64,000 nt of DNA, from contig QHTK01000044.1 of NCBI GenBank assembly GCA_003220795.1, positions 27,034 to 91,033 of the forward strand. Reading direction: 5' to 3'. The position numbers were made by a program, and so were the translations under genes. The number at the start of each line of letters is the position of its first letter. Position 1 is the first letter of the stretch. The notes under the pieces are model-generated. The model did no database searches and was not told the origin of the DNA. It saw only the letters and a program-made list of their open reading frames with translations. This stretch comes from Gemmatimonadota bacterium. Lineage in GTDB: Bacteria; Gemmatimonadota; Gemmatimonadetes; Gemmatimonadales; GWC2-71-9. This document shows, in pieces, positions 36,271 through 43,162 of the stretch.

Positions 36271-37570
36271 AGGTTTCATACTCGATCAACGCGTACCGCC
36301 GCTCCGGGAGCCGCGACCACGGCTGTACCTCGATGATGCGGTAGAGCAGCGTGCGCTTGAGCCGGAGCCGGATCTCCTGCAGGGCGGTGCGGAGGGCGCG
36401 CCGCCGGCCGGCCCGCGCAGCCGCGTTCGCGTCGCGGGCGAAGAGTTGCAGCTCGGCGGTGCCCGGCGCGAAGGCGGTGAACTCGACGGCGAGCCGCTCC
36501 ACCGCGCCCGCGGGTGGCGCCTGCTCGAGCCGGGTCCGGAGCGGCGCGGCGATGCGATCCCGGTCGGCGGTCGGATCCTTCAGGGTCGCTGCGATCATCC
36601 ACGATGCCCCATGCTCGAGCTCAGCACGGACGCGCACTACCTGCACCCGCCAGCCGATGCGACGGGGATGCTGGAGCGCGCGCTCGATCAGCCGGTCCAG
36701 CGCGTGTGCGAGCATCGCGCGATCGACGACGGGAGAGAAAAACGCGAGCGCGGCGACGATCGGCTCGGGCGCTTCGCGGCCCACGACCCGCTCGACCACC
36801 TCCCCCGCCGCGAGCCGCCACATGCGGCGGCCGGCCGCGCCGAACTGCGAGACGACCGCTTCCTGCGGCAGCGCGGCGAGCCGGCCGAGGGTGGTGAGCC
36901 CGAGCTGGCGGAGCCGGCGGTGCGTGTCGGGATCGAGCGAGAGGGCGGCGAGCGGTTGGGAGGAGAGAAATGCCCCCTCCTCCCCCGGCTGTACGATCAC
37001 GGCTTCCCCCGGGCGCGCGCGTGTGGCGGCGACCCAGGAGACGAACTTGCCGCGGCCCCACCCAACGCGGAGTGCGGAATGCGGAATGCGGAATGCGGAG
37101 TGTAAGTGCGAGTCTCGTGTGGCGAACGACCCTTCACTGAAATTCCGCATTCCGCATTCCGCACTCCGCATTTGTATGATTTCGACGATCTGCTGTGGCG
37201 AACCGTATAACTTTTCCAAGCCGTCAGTTCCTACGTATGCCCGCCCCAGCTCCGCCGGCTCCACCACCGGGCTCACCTCGCTCAGCGCTGCCAGCAGTCG
37301 CGCGAACTGCTCGTCGTAATGGACCGGGTCGGGCTCACACAGCCGCAGCGACGAGCAGAGACCGATCGCCTGGCTGACCGTCATTCCCGGCTTTACTCCC
37401 GCGCGGTGAGCGAGTGGCGAGACCTGCCAGATCCGGCGGGTGGTGTCGGGGGCGAGTAAGGCGCACGGCTGGGACGCGAGCTCGGGTCGCCGCGCCTCTT
37501 CGCAGCGCAGGGCGAAGAGGGGGATCCAGCAGCAGGCGGCGGTCGAGCTCGCGAGATGATTGTGCGGCAT
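36269..37570 (-). CDS. imuB: ImuB-type inactive Y-family polymerase (mutasome hub)
   Basis: 433 residues. The Y-family order is recognisable: SPLAHRAGVKPGMTVSQAIG, EPAELGRAYVGTDGLEKLYG, FVSWVAATRARPGEAV, LRQLGLTTLGRLAALPQEAV. The catalytic acids are missing: the N-terminal WIPLFALRCEEA and AYVGTDGLEKL replace the DxD and SxDE motifs. That is typical of ImuB, which recruits DnaE2 to the clamp rather than synthesising DNA. No imuA/recA-like gene is beside it. A 103-bp heptamer hairpin (37067-37169) sits in frame after EIIQ and adds about 35 foreign residues (SAECGMRN to IPHSALR) between finger and palm. The operator-like CCCGAA repeat is 16 bp upstream. Confidence 0.85.
   Translation of the reverse strand: MPHNHLASSTAACCWIPLFALRCEEARRPELASQPCALLAPDTTRRIWQVSPLAHRAGVKPGMTVSQAIGLCSSLRLCEPDPVHYDEQFARLLAALSEVSPVVEPAELGRAYVGTDGLEKLYGSPQQIVEIIQMRSAECGMRNFSEGSFATRDSHLHSAFRIPHSALRVGWGRGKFVSWVAATRARPGEAVIVQPGEEGAFLSSQPLAALSLDPDTHRRLRQLGLTTLGRLAALPQEAVVSQFGAAGRRMWRLAAGEVVERVVGREAPEPIVAALAFFSPVVDRAMLAHALDRLIERALQHPRRIGWRVQVVRVRAELEHGASWMIAATLKDPTADRDRIAAPLRTRLEQAPPAGAVERLAVEFTAFAPGTAELQLFARDANAAARAGRRRALRTALQEIRLRLKRTLLYRIIEVQPWSRLPERRYALIEYET
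37067..37169. repeat. Long inverted heptamer repeat inside imuB
   Basis: 28-bp arms (37067-37094 and 37142-37169) are perfectly complementary over a 47-base loop. The arms are AATGCGG/AGTGCGG heptamers. The reading frame of imuB passes through the whole element. Confidence 0.85.
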
Positions 37571-37585
37571 GCGGTGTTTTCAGGG

Positions 37586-37604
37586 ACCCGAATATATCCC
37601 GAAG
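37586..37604. promoter_or_regulatory. CCCGAA direct-repeat element, imuB/DUF72 divergent region
   Basis: ACCCGAATATATCCCGAAG: two CCCGAA hexamers 11 bp apart around TATAT. An identical 19-bp copy lies at 42258-42276. Both are in divergent gaps. It could be an operator, or part of a promoter (TATATT toward imuB). Confidence 0.55.
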
Positions 37605-37665
37605 ATCGCAGGGGTCGCAAGGCTGGTTCCTGAGCAGATAAACCATTGATATATTTCGACTTCTA

Positions 37666-38610
37666 ATGACCAGTCGTAACCAACCGAGTCTGTTCGAAGA
37701 CATCGCCTCGCTCCCGCCACCTCCGCAGGAGCTCGTCGCGCTCGGCCGCCACATTCCTCCGTCCATTCGGTTTGGCACTTCGACCTGGACCTACGACGGC
37801 TGGGCGGGCGACGTCTATCATCGGAGCTACCGGGGAGCGCAGCCGGCACGCCGGCTCGAGGAGTACGCGCGCTACCCGTTGTTCCAGACGGTGGGGATCG
37901 ACAGCGCGTACTACGAGCCACCCGAAGAACCGGTGCTCGCCGCGTACGCGAAGGCCTTACCGCCGGGCTTCCCCTGTGTCAGCAAGGTGTGGGATCGCAT
38001 CACCGCGCGGCGGCTCGAGAGTGAGCGGAACCCCGATTTCCTGAACGCGGATCTCTTCAAGGATGCGGTGCTGGGGCCCTACCAGCGCGCCTTCTCGGAC
38101 CACGCGGGGTGTTTCGTGTTCGAGTTCCAGCCGATGCGCGGCAAGGACCTCCCCGATCCCGCGCGTTGGCCGGACGACCTCGACGACTTCCTGCGACAGC
38201 TGCCGCGCGATGTCCGCTATGCGGTCGAATTGCGGAACCGCGAGCTGCTGAGCGACGGGCACGGCGCCGTCCTGGCGCGCCATGGGGTGGCGCACGTCTT
38301 CAATTCTTGGACCGAGATGCCCACCATCGGCGAGCAGCTCGAGCTGCCGTGGACCTTTCCGGCGCCCTTCACCGTCGCGCGGGCATTGCTCCGACCGGGA
38401 CGCCGCTACGCCGACGCGGTGAAGCTGTTCGAGCCGTACGATCGGATTCGCGATCCGCAGCCCGAGCTGCGGCAGGACCTGCTGCGGCTGGTCGCCGAGG
38501 CGCTCAGGCGACGGGTGGAGGCGTTGATCCTCGTCAACAACCGGCTCGAGGGAAATGCGCCGGGGACGATCCGCGCGCTGGTCGACGCATTGACCGGGGA
38601 GCGGTCGTGA
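37666..38610 (+). CDS. DUF72-domain protein (YecE-like TIM barrel), copy 1
   Basis: 314 residues. DUF72 landmarks: RFGTSTWTYDGWAGDVYHRS, TVGIDSAYYEPPEEPVLAAY, FEFQPMRGKD, RYAVELRNRELL, HVFNSWTEMPTIGEQL and LILVNNRLEGNAPGTI. The family is a TIM barrel of unknown function, often found near DNA-repair genes; related clades were proposed as nucleases, without proof here. Start ATG 37666, divergent from imuB. Its TGA overlaps the start of copy 2. Confidence 0.85.
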   Translation: MTSRNQPSLFEDIASLPPPPQELVALGRHIPPSIRFGTSTWTYDGWAGDVYHRSYRGAQPARRLEEYARYPLFQTVGIDSAYYEPPEEPVLAAYAKALPPGFPCVSKVWDRITARRLESERNPDFLNADLFKDAVLGPYQRAFSDHAGCFVFEFQPMRGKDLPDPARWPDDLDDFLRQLPRDVRYAVELRNRELLSDGHGAVLARHGVAHVFNSWTEMPTIGEQLELPWTFPAPFTVARALLRPGRRYADAVKLFEPYDRIRDPQPELRQDLLRLVAEALRRRVEALILVNNRLEGNAPGTIRALVDALTGERS

Positions 38611-39569
38611 ACGGCGGCCGCCCCTCCCCGGCGGAGCCGCTGCCGCCGCCGCGTGCCGAGCTCGTCGCGCTCGCCGCGGCGGTGCCGCCTGGGATCAAGT
38701 TCGGGACGGCGAGCTGGACCGTGGACGGCTGGGCGGGCGACGTGTACCACCGGAGTTATCGAGGAGCCCAGCCGGCGGCGCGGCTCGAGGAATACGTGCG
38801 GTACCCGCTGTTCCGCACCGTGGGGATCAACTCCGCCTTCTACGAGTCTCCCTCCGAGCGGATTCTCGATGCGTACGCCCGCGCGCTGCCCGAGGGGTAC
38901 TCCTGCGTCGTGAAGGTGTGGGACCGGATCACGGCCCGCCGCTTCATCCGGGACCGGCGCTGGGGACCGCTGGCGGGCCAGCTCAACCCCGATTTCCTGG
39001 ACGCGCGCCTGTTTCTCGGCAGTGTGCTGGCGCGCTACGCGCGGGTGTTCAGCCGGCACTCGATCTGTTTCGTGTTCCAGTTCCAGGCGATGCGGGGCGC
39101 GGACCTGCTCGATGCCGCAGCGTGGGCCGAGCGACTCGATCGATTCTTCGGGCAGCTGCCGCAGGATTTCCGCTACGCGGTCGAGCTGCGGAACGCCGAG
39201 CTCCTGACGGACCACCACGGCGCCGTGCTCGAGCGGCACGGCGTGGCACACGTGTTCAACTCCTGGACCGAGATGCCGCCAATCGGCACGCAACTGCATC
39301 TTCCCTGGACCCTCGCGGCGCCGTTCACCGTCGCGCGCGCACTCCTCAAGCCGGGGCGGAAGTATGCCGAGGCGGTGCGGGCGTTCGAGCCGTACGACCG
39401 TGTGAAAGAAGTGTTACCCGAGTTGCGCCGCGATCTGCTGCGCCTCATGGGGGAAGCCGAGCGGCGGGGCATCGAGGCACTGATACACGTGAACAACCGG
39501 GCCGAGGGGAACGCGCCGGGGACGATCCGGGAGCTGGCCGAGCAATGGATCAACGGGCGGGGGCCCTGA
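38607..39569 (+). CDS. DUF72-domain protein, tandem copy 2
   Basis: 320 residues from GTG 38607, which overlaps the TGA of copy 1 (GTGA). Same motifs: KFGTASWTVDGWAGDVYHRS, TVGINSAFYESPSERILDAY, FQFQAMRGADLL, RYAVELRNAELL, HVFNSWTEMPPIG and LIHVNNRAEGNAPGTI. Copy 2 has a 9-residue insert around RRFIRDRRWGPLAGQ. The close similarity over the full length shows a local duplication; both copies keep every motif, so both are probably functional, perhaps as a heterodimer. Confidence 0.85.
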   Translation: MNGGRPSPAEPLPPPRAELVALAAAVPPGIKFGTASWTVDGWAGDVYHRSYRGAQPAARLEEYVRYPLFRTVGINSAFYESPSERILDAYARALPEGYSCVVKVWDRITARRFIRDRRWGPLAGQLNPDFLDARLFLGSVLARYARVFSRHSICFVFQFQAMRGADLLDAAAWAERLDRFFGQLPQDFRYAVELRNAELLTDHHGAVLERHGVAHVFNSWTEMPPIGTQLHLPWTLAAPFTVARALLKPGRKYAEAVRAFEPYDRVKEVLPELRRDLLRLMGEAERRGIEALIHVNNRAEGNAPGTIRELAEQWINGRGP

Positions 39570-39579
39570 TGCGGGGGCG

Positions 39580-39615
39580 GCCTGCGGCGCGTGGAGTTGC
39601 CACGCGTCCGCAGGC
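39580..39615 (+). terminator. Strong hairpin after the DUF72 pair
   Basis: GCCTGCGGCGCGTGG pairs with CCACGCG-T-CCGCAGGC (15 bp, one bulged T) over loop AGTTG, 10 bases past the stop. No T-run follows, as is common in GC-rich genomes. Confidence 0.65.
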
Positions 39616-39645
39616 GTGCTAGCGTATCATGGTGTAACCCCCGGA

Positions 39646-39663
39646 AAACCGCACAAACCGCAC
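39646..39663 (+). repeat. Two tandem 9-bp iterons AAACCGCAC before HTH gene 1
   Basis: AAACCGCAC is repeated twice without gap, 17 bases before the ATG, downstream of a TATCAT -10-like box (39625-39630). A reverse-oriented relative is at 40152-40169. Confidence 0.6.
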
Positions 39664-39679
39664 GCCGCGGGGGCGGTGC

Positions 39680-40102
39680 ATGAGCGCTAGTCGTCGGGGT
39701 GTTCCGACGCTCCCGGTCGAGTTGTTGCGGGACGCCGTCGGACGGGAAGTCGCGCGGTTGTCGTTACGCGGCGCGGCCAAGGCCATTGCGGTCAGCCCGA
39801 ACGGGCTGCGCAACTTTTTGAACGGCTCGGCTCCCCGCAGCGCCACCCGCGCAAAGTTGGAACGCTGGCTCGCCACCCAGGACCGCCCCTCGCGCCCGCC
39901 GGGCGTGGGTCAGCTCGTTCGGCTGCTGAGCGAGCTCTCGGCGGACCTCTCTCCCCAACAGACGGAGCAGCTCGGGCGCGCCATCACGGTGCTGCTCGCC
40001 GACGCCTACACGGCGCGTCGGCTCGCGTCGCCCCGGTGGGTGCAGGAGCTGCTCCGGCATTACCAAACGCGCCGGGGCAAGAGCTCGAGCGAAGTCGCCT
40101 AG
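39680..40102 (+). CDS. Small helix-turn-helix protein, paralogue 1
   Basis: 140 residues. An N-terminal DNA-binding domain (about 15-70: VARLSLRGAAKAIAVSPNGL, then RNFLNGSAPRSATRAKLERW) is followed by a helical C-terminal domain (about 80-135). It resembles lambda-repressor-like HTH proteins. The target is unknown; the two AAACCGCAC iterons just upstream suggest autoregulation. It is the best preserved of three tandem paralogues. Confidence 0.75.
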   Translation: MSASRRGVPTLPVELLRDAVGREVARLSLRGAAKAIAVSPNGLRNFLNGSAPRSATRAKLERWLATQDRPSRPPGVGQLVRLLSELSADLSPQQTEQLGRAITVLLADAYTARRLASPRWVQELLRHYQTRRGKSSSEVA

Positions 40103-40151
40103 GGCAGCCCTTGCGGGGGATGCACCCCGGTGGTAGGTAGTAGGGGAAGAC

Positions 40152-40169
40152 GTGCAGTTTGTGCAGTTG
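40152..40169 (-). repeat. Inverted relative of the 9-bp iterons
   Basis: GTGCAGTTT GTGCAGTTG on the plus strand, equal to AAACTGCAC-type iterons on the minus strand. The order is reversed compared with 39646-39663. Confidence 0.5.
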
Positions 40170-40473
40170 TCCCGGAGCCGCGTGGGGAAGCCCACATGTC
40201 TGGAGCCTGTTGAAGCGCCGCGCCGCGCGCAGCACCGCAAGGACAAAGTCCCCCCGCGCGCGGGAGACCGAGCAGAGCTCGAGTGCGAAGGTCAGGGAGA
40301 TCGTGCGTCTCGTAGAGGCGTTGAGCGGCGATCTCGGCTCCCATGACGGGGTGGTCGTAGGCCGGGGTATGGCGCAGCTGTTGGTCGAAGCGTATGGGGA
40401 GCGACGCGAGCCGGTGCCGAGCTGGGTCAGGGAGCTGCTCGCCCAATTCGCCCCGGGGACGCCGCGCGTTTGA
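40159..40473 (+). pseudogene. Decayed HTH paralogue 2
   Basis: Only the C-terminal half is recognisable: VREIVRLVEALSGDLGSHDG, RGMAQLLVEAYGERR and VPSWVRELLAQF match the C-terminal domain of both neighbours. The expected SPNG(L/V)R(N/D)F DNA-binding helix is missing; the upstream part of the frame is a run of basic and serine residues that look like shifted sequence. No normal start precedes the conserved part. It is probably a remnant from the tandem duplication, though a truncated dimerisation-only protein is possible. Confidence 0.6.
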
Positions 40474-40893
40474 GTGCCACGCCCCCGTGGTAGCGTCGTC
40501 CCGACGCTGCCGATAGGCTTGTTGCGCGACGCGGTCGCGCGGGAAGCCGCGCGCTCCTCCTTGAGAAGCGTTGCGCGAGAGCTTGCCATGAGCCCGAATG
40601 GCGTGCGCGACTTCGTGCAGGGTGCGATGCCGCGGGGCGCCACCCGGCTGAAGGTCGAGCGGTGGCTCGTGTCGCAGGGACGAATCGCCCGACCACCCAA
40701 CGTCGGCCAGTTCGTCCGGTTATTGAACGAGTTGGCGGGAGACCTCTCCCCCACGCAAGCGGTTCAGATGGGCCGCCACCTCGCTGCGTTGCTCGTCGAG
40801 TCGTACGAGGAGCGCCGACTGGCGCCGCCGCCCTGGGTGCGGCAGCTGGTTCGCTATTACGAGCCCCCCCGAACCGCGGGCGACGTCGCGTGA
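40474..40893 (+). CDS. Small helix-turn-helix protein, paralogue 3
   Basis: 139 residues from GTG 40474. The same plan as paralogue 1: AREAARSSLRSVARELAMSP, NGVRDFVQGAMPRGATRLKV, then the helical FVRLLNELAGDLSPTQAVQM domain. No iterons are seen directly upstream, so it may be read from the paralogue 1 promoter. Identity to copy 1 is moderate, indicating an old duplication. Confidence 0.75.
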   Translation: MPRPRGSVVPTLPIGLLRDAVAREAARSSLRSVARELAMSPNGVRDFVQGAMPRGATRLKVERWLVSQGRIARPPNVGQFVRLLNELAGDLSPTQAVQMGRHLAALLVESYEERRLAPPPWVRQLVRYYEPPRTAGDVA

Positions 40894-40933
40894 GGCGTGC
40901 TGCGCGGTCGCCGACCGCTACAACGGGCGGCCG

Positions 40934-42025
40934 TCATAACGCCAGCTCGCCCTGCGACGCGGGCAGCCGGCGCTCGTAGCGATCCTGCATTCCTTCGTTC
41001 ACCGGGAAGCCGTACTTCTGTTGCAGCCGCTGGACGCGTTGCCGCAGCGCCGCCGCGTATTGTCGCGGTGCGCCCAGCGAGCGCGCGTAGGCGCGACGAT
41101 ACCGCTGCTCCAGCCCGGGAAACTGCTCGCGCAGGAGCGGCAGGAAGCGATCCCGCACGGCAGGGTAGAGCCGCAGCGCCCCCGCGTGCACGAACCGGGC
41201 GCCGGCCTCGCGGGCCGCCTGAAAGAGCGCTTCCAGGTGGGCCACGTCGTCCGTGATCCCCGGCAGCACCGGCGCCACGATCAGCCCCGCCCGCACGCCC
41301 GCGTCGGTGAGCCGTTTCAGCGCGCGCAGCCGGACGCCGGGCACCGGGGAGCGAGCCTCGATCTTGCGGATCAGCCCAGCGTCGACCGAGATCAGCGAGA
41401 CGTATACCTCGAGATCGTTCGCATCCTGCAGACGGCGCAGCACGTCGCGGTCGCGCGCCACGAGCGGGCTCTTCGTGATGAGGCCGACGTTCAAGCCCTC
41501 GCAGCGCGCCAGCCGCTCGAGCACGCGGCGCGTGAGCCGGAAGCGACGCTCGGCGGGCTGGTAGGGGTCCGTCGCGGTGCCGATGACGAGCGGGGCGGTC
41601 CCTAAAGGACTGGGCGAGCCGTCAGGCGGACGCGCGGACCGGAAGTACCGCTGCAGGTCCCGCTCCAGCGCGGCAAGCAGCCCCTCCTTCACGAAGATGC
41701 GCCGCTCAAACGCCTCCCAGCCATGCGGCCCGCGGAAATCCTGAAACTCGCTGTCCGAGAGCTTCCCTGCATCGCGCGCGCGCTCGACCACGTAGCGATG
41801 TGCGTAGCGCGCATAGCAGTAGCTGCATCCGAACTCGCACCCCACGTACGGGTTCAGCGACCAGAAGTCCACGCCCGTTTGCTGCGGGGAATTGAGGATC
41901 GACTTGGGCGTGAGCGACACGAACCTCGTGCCGCGCAGGCGCTCGTCGAGCACCGGCAGCGCCGACGGGCGCATCGCCGGATAGTCGGATAGATGAAGCC
42001 CGATCTGCTCGCTGTTACTGTGCAT
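40934..42025 (-). CDS. Radical SAM protein of the SPL/Rv2578c type
   Basis: 363 residues. The SAM/4Fe-4S motif is CEFGCSYCYAR (CxxxCxxC, about residue 63-70) after FWSLNPYVGC. Further blocks are GTATDPYQPAERRFRLTR, LITKSPLVARD, VYVSLISVDAGL and GLIVAPVLPGITDD. They belong to the family related to spore photoproduct lyase; the reaction is unknown. The start ATG is 42025. It follows the zinc-ribbon gene on the same strand after 42 bp that contain an octamer repeat. The C-terminus has a helical extension (YGFPVNEGMQDRYERR). Confidence 0.85.
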   Translation of the reverse strand: MHSNSEQIGLHLSDYPAMRPSALPVLDERLRGTRFVSLTPKSILNSPQQTGVDFWSLNPYVGCEFGCSYCYARYAHRYVVERARDAGKLSDSEFQDFRGPHGWEAFERRIFVKEGLLAALERDLQRYFRSARPPDGSPSPLGTAPLVIGTATDPYQPAERRFRLTRRVLERLARCEGLNVGLITKSPLVARDRDVLRRLQDANDLEVYVSLISVDAGLIRKIEARSPVPGVRLRALKRLTDAGVRAGLIVAPVLPGITDDVAHLEALFQAAREAGARFVHAGALRLYPAVRDRFLPLLREQFPGLEQRYRRAYARSLGAPRQYAAALRQRVQRLQQKYGFPVNEGMQDRYERRLPASQGELAL

Positions 42026-42032
42026 TGTCGAT

Positions 42033-42064
42033 CCGCCTACCCGTCTACCCGTCTATCCGTCTAG
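42033..42064. repeat. Four tandem octamers CCGTCTAC
   Basis: CCGCCTAC, CCGTCTAC, CCGTCTAT and CCGTCTAG in register between the zinc-ribbon stop and the radical SAM start. Confidence 0.8.
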
Positions 42065-42067
42065 CAG

Positions 42068-42214
42068 TTACCCGCACCGCGCCCAGCCACACTGCACGCA
42101 CACCAGGCACCCGGACTGTCGGGTGAGACCCGCGCCGCAGTCGGGACAGGGTGCCGTCCGAGCGGGTGGAGACGGCGGGGGTACGGGCTTGGGCAACTCG
42201 AGCGGCGCGTGCAT
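42068..42214 (-). CDS. 48-residue zinc-ribbon protein
   Basis: A short gene easily missed. ATG 42214, stop TAA at 42068-42070. After a proline-rich start (LPKPVPPPSPP), six cysteines are seen: C23, C26, C36, C39, C42 and C47, in CPDCGAGL, GCLVCVQCGW and RCG. The pattern resembles the C-terminal zinc ribbon of class II ribonucleotide reductases and some nucleic-acid-binding ribbons, here as a separate protein. It has its own upstream CCCGAA element, and the radical SAM gene follows. A joint role with that enzyme is an inference. Confidence 0.7.
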   Translation of the reverse strand: MHAPLELPKPVPPPSPPARTAPCPDCGAGLTRQSGCLVCVQCGWARCG

Positions 42215-42257
42215 TCGGAGCTCCGCGATGTTCGCTGCTCTTGGTTCTGTCTCGCGT

Positions 42258-42276
42258 ACCCGAATATATCCCGAAG
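42258..42276. promoter_or_regulatory. CCCGAA direct-repeat element, zinc-ribbon/pheA divergent region
   Basis: Identical 19-bp copy of 37586-37604, 44 bp upstream of the zinc-ribbon start and 40 bp upstream of pheA. Confidence 0.55.
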
Positions 42277-42316
42277 CTCTCTATCGGCAAGGCCTGTTAC
42301 CGGTTAGCGTAAGCGG

Positions 42317-43153
42317 ATGCCAAGCAAGAAGATAGCATTCCAGGGCGAGCCGGGGGCGTACAGCGAGGAAGCGCTGTTCTTATTGGCTCCTGATGCCGAG
42401 TCGCAGCCACACCGTGAGTTCCGCGACGTGGCGCAAGCGGTGCTCGACCGGCGCGCGCAGTACGGCCTGCTGCCGATCGAGAACTCGCTCGTGGGCTCGA
42501 TTGCCACCAACTTCGACCTGATCGCCGAGTCGGGCTTGGCGATCGTGGGCGAGGTGGTGAGCGCGGTGCATCACTGCCTGCTCGGCATACCCGGCGTCGA
42601 GCGCGCGGCATTGCGCCGGGTGTTGTCGCACCCGGTAGCGCTGGCGCAGTGCGAGCGGTTCCTGCGTGAGTTGTCGGGCGTCGAGATCGTCGCGTTCTAC
42701 GACACGGCGGGTGCGGCGGCGGAGGTCGCCCGGCGCCGCGATGCGTCGCTCGGCGCCGTGGCGGGCGCGCTCGCGGCGCACCGCTACGGTCTCGACGTGG
42801 TGGCGGAGCGGATCGAAGACGAGCCGCACAACCAGACCCGCTTTTTGCTGGTGGCGCGCGAGGCCACGGCGCCGCCCCCCGACGTCGCGGCGAAAACCAC
42901 GCTGCGTCTCAAGCTGCCGCACCGTCCCGGGACGCTGGCGCGCGCGCTCGCGCCGTTCGCCGAGGCGGGGCTCAACCTCACCAAGCTCGAGAGCCGGCCC
43001 GACCGTTCGACCCCGTGGGAGTACCTCTTCTATCTCGACGTGGAAGCGCGGGCCGACGAGCCCGCGATGCGCGCCGCGCGCGCCGCACTGGCGGCGCAGG
43101 GAGCGGTGATCACACTGCTCGGGGAGTACGCGCGCTTCGCCCCGCGCGCCTGA
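42317..43153 (+). CDS. pheA: Prephenate dehydratase
   Basis: 278 residues. It converts prephenate to phenylpyruvate in phenylalanine biosynthesis; monofunctional, with no chorismate mutase domain. The catalytic domain (1-180) has IAFQGEPGAYSEEA, LPIENSLVGSI, VVSAVHHCLLGI, DTAGAA and NQTRFLLVARE with the usual TRF motif. An ACT regulatory domain (190-278) has GTLARALAPFAEAGLNLTKL and ESRP, so phenylalanine feedback is likely. ATG 42317 has no clear Shine-Dalgarno. Confidence 0.93.
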   Translation: MPSKKIAFQGEPGAYSEEALFLLAPDAESQPHREFRDVAQAVLDRRAQYGLLPIENSLVGSIATNFDLIAESGLAIVGEVVSAVHHCLLGIPGVERAALRRVLSHPVALAQCERFLRELSGVEIVAFYDTAGAAAEVARRRDASLGAVAGALAAHRYGLDVVAERIEDEPHNQTRFLLVAREATAPPPDVAAKTTLRLKLPHRPGTLARALAPFAEAGLNLTKLESRPDRSTPWEYLFYLDVEARADEPAMRAARAALAAQGAVITLLGEYARFAPRA

Positions 43154-43162
43154 CGCGCGACC

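Noticed and set aside
29281..37175. Insertion sequence or MITE with target duplications
   Set aside because: The heptamer repeats have no transposase, no terminal inverted ends apart from the repeats themselves, and I see no clear target-site duplication.
38109..38606. N-terminal extension of the second DUF72 protein
   Set aside because: This part is an overlapping frame inside copy 1; the GTG at 38607 gives the family-like start.
42068..42214. Fragment of a class II ribonucleotide reductase
   Set aside because: The frame has its own start, stop and upstream element and no reductase sequence around it.
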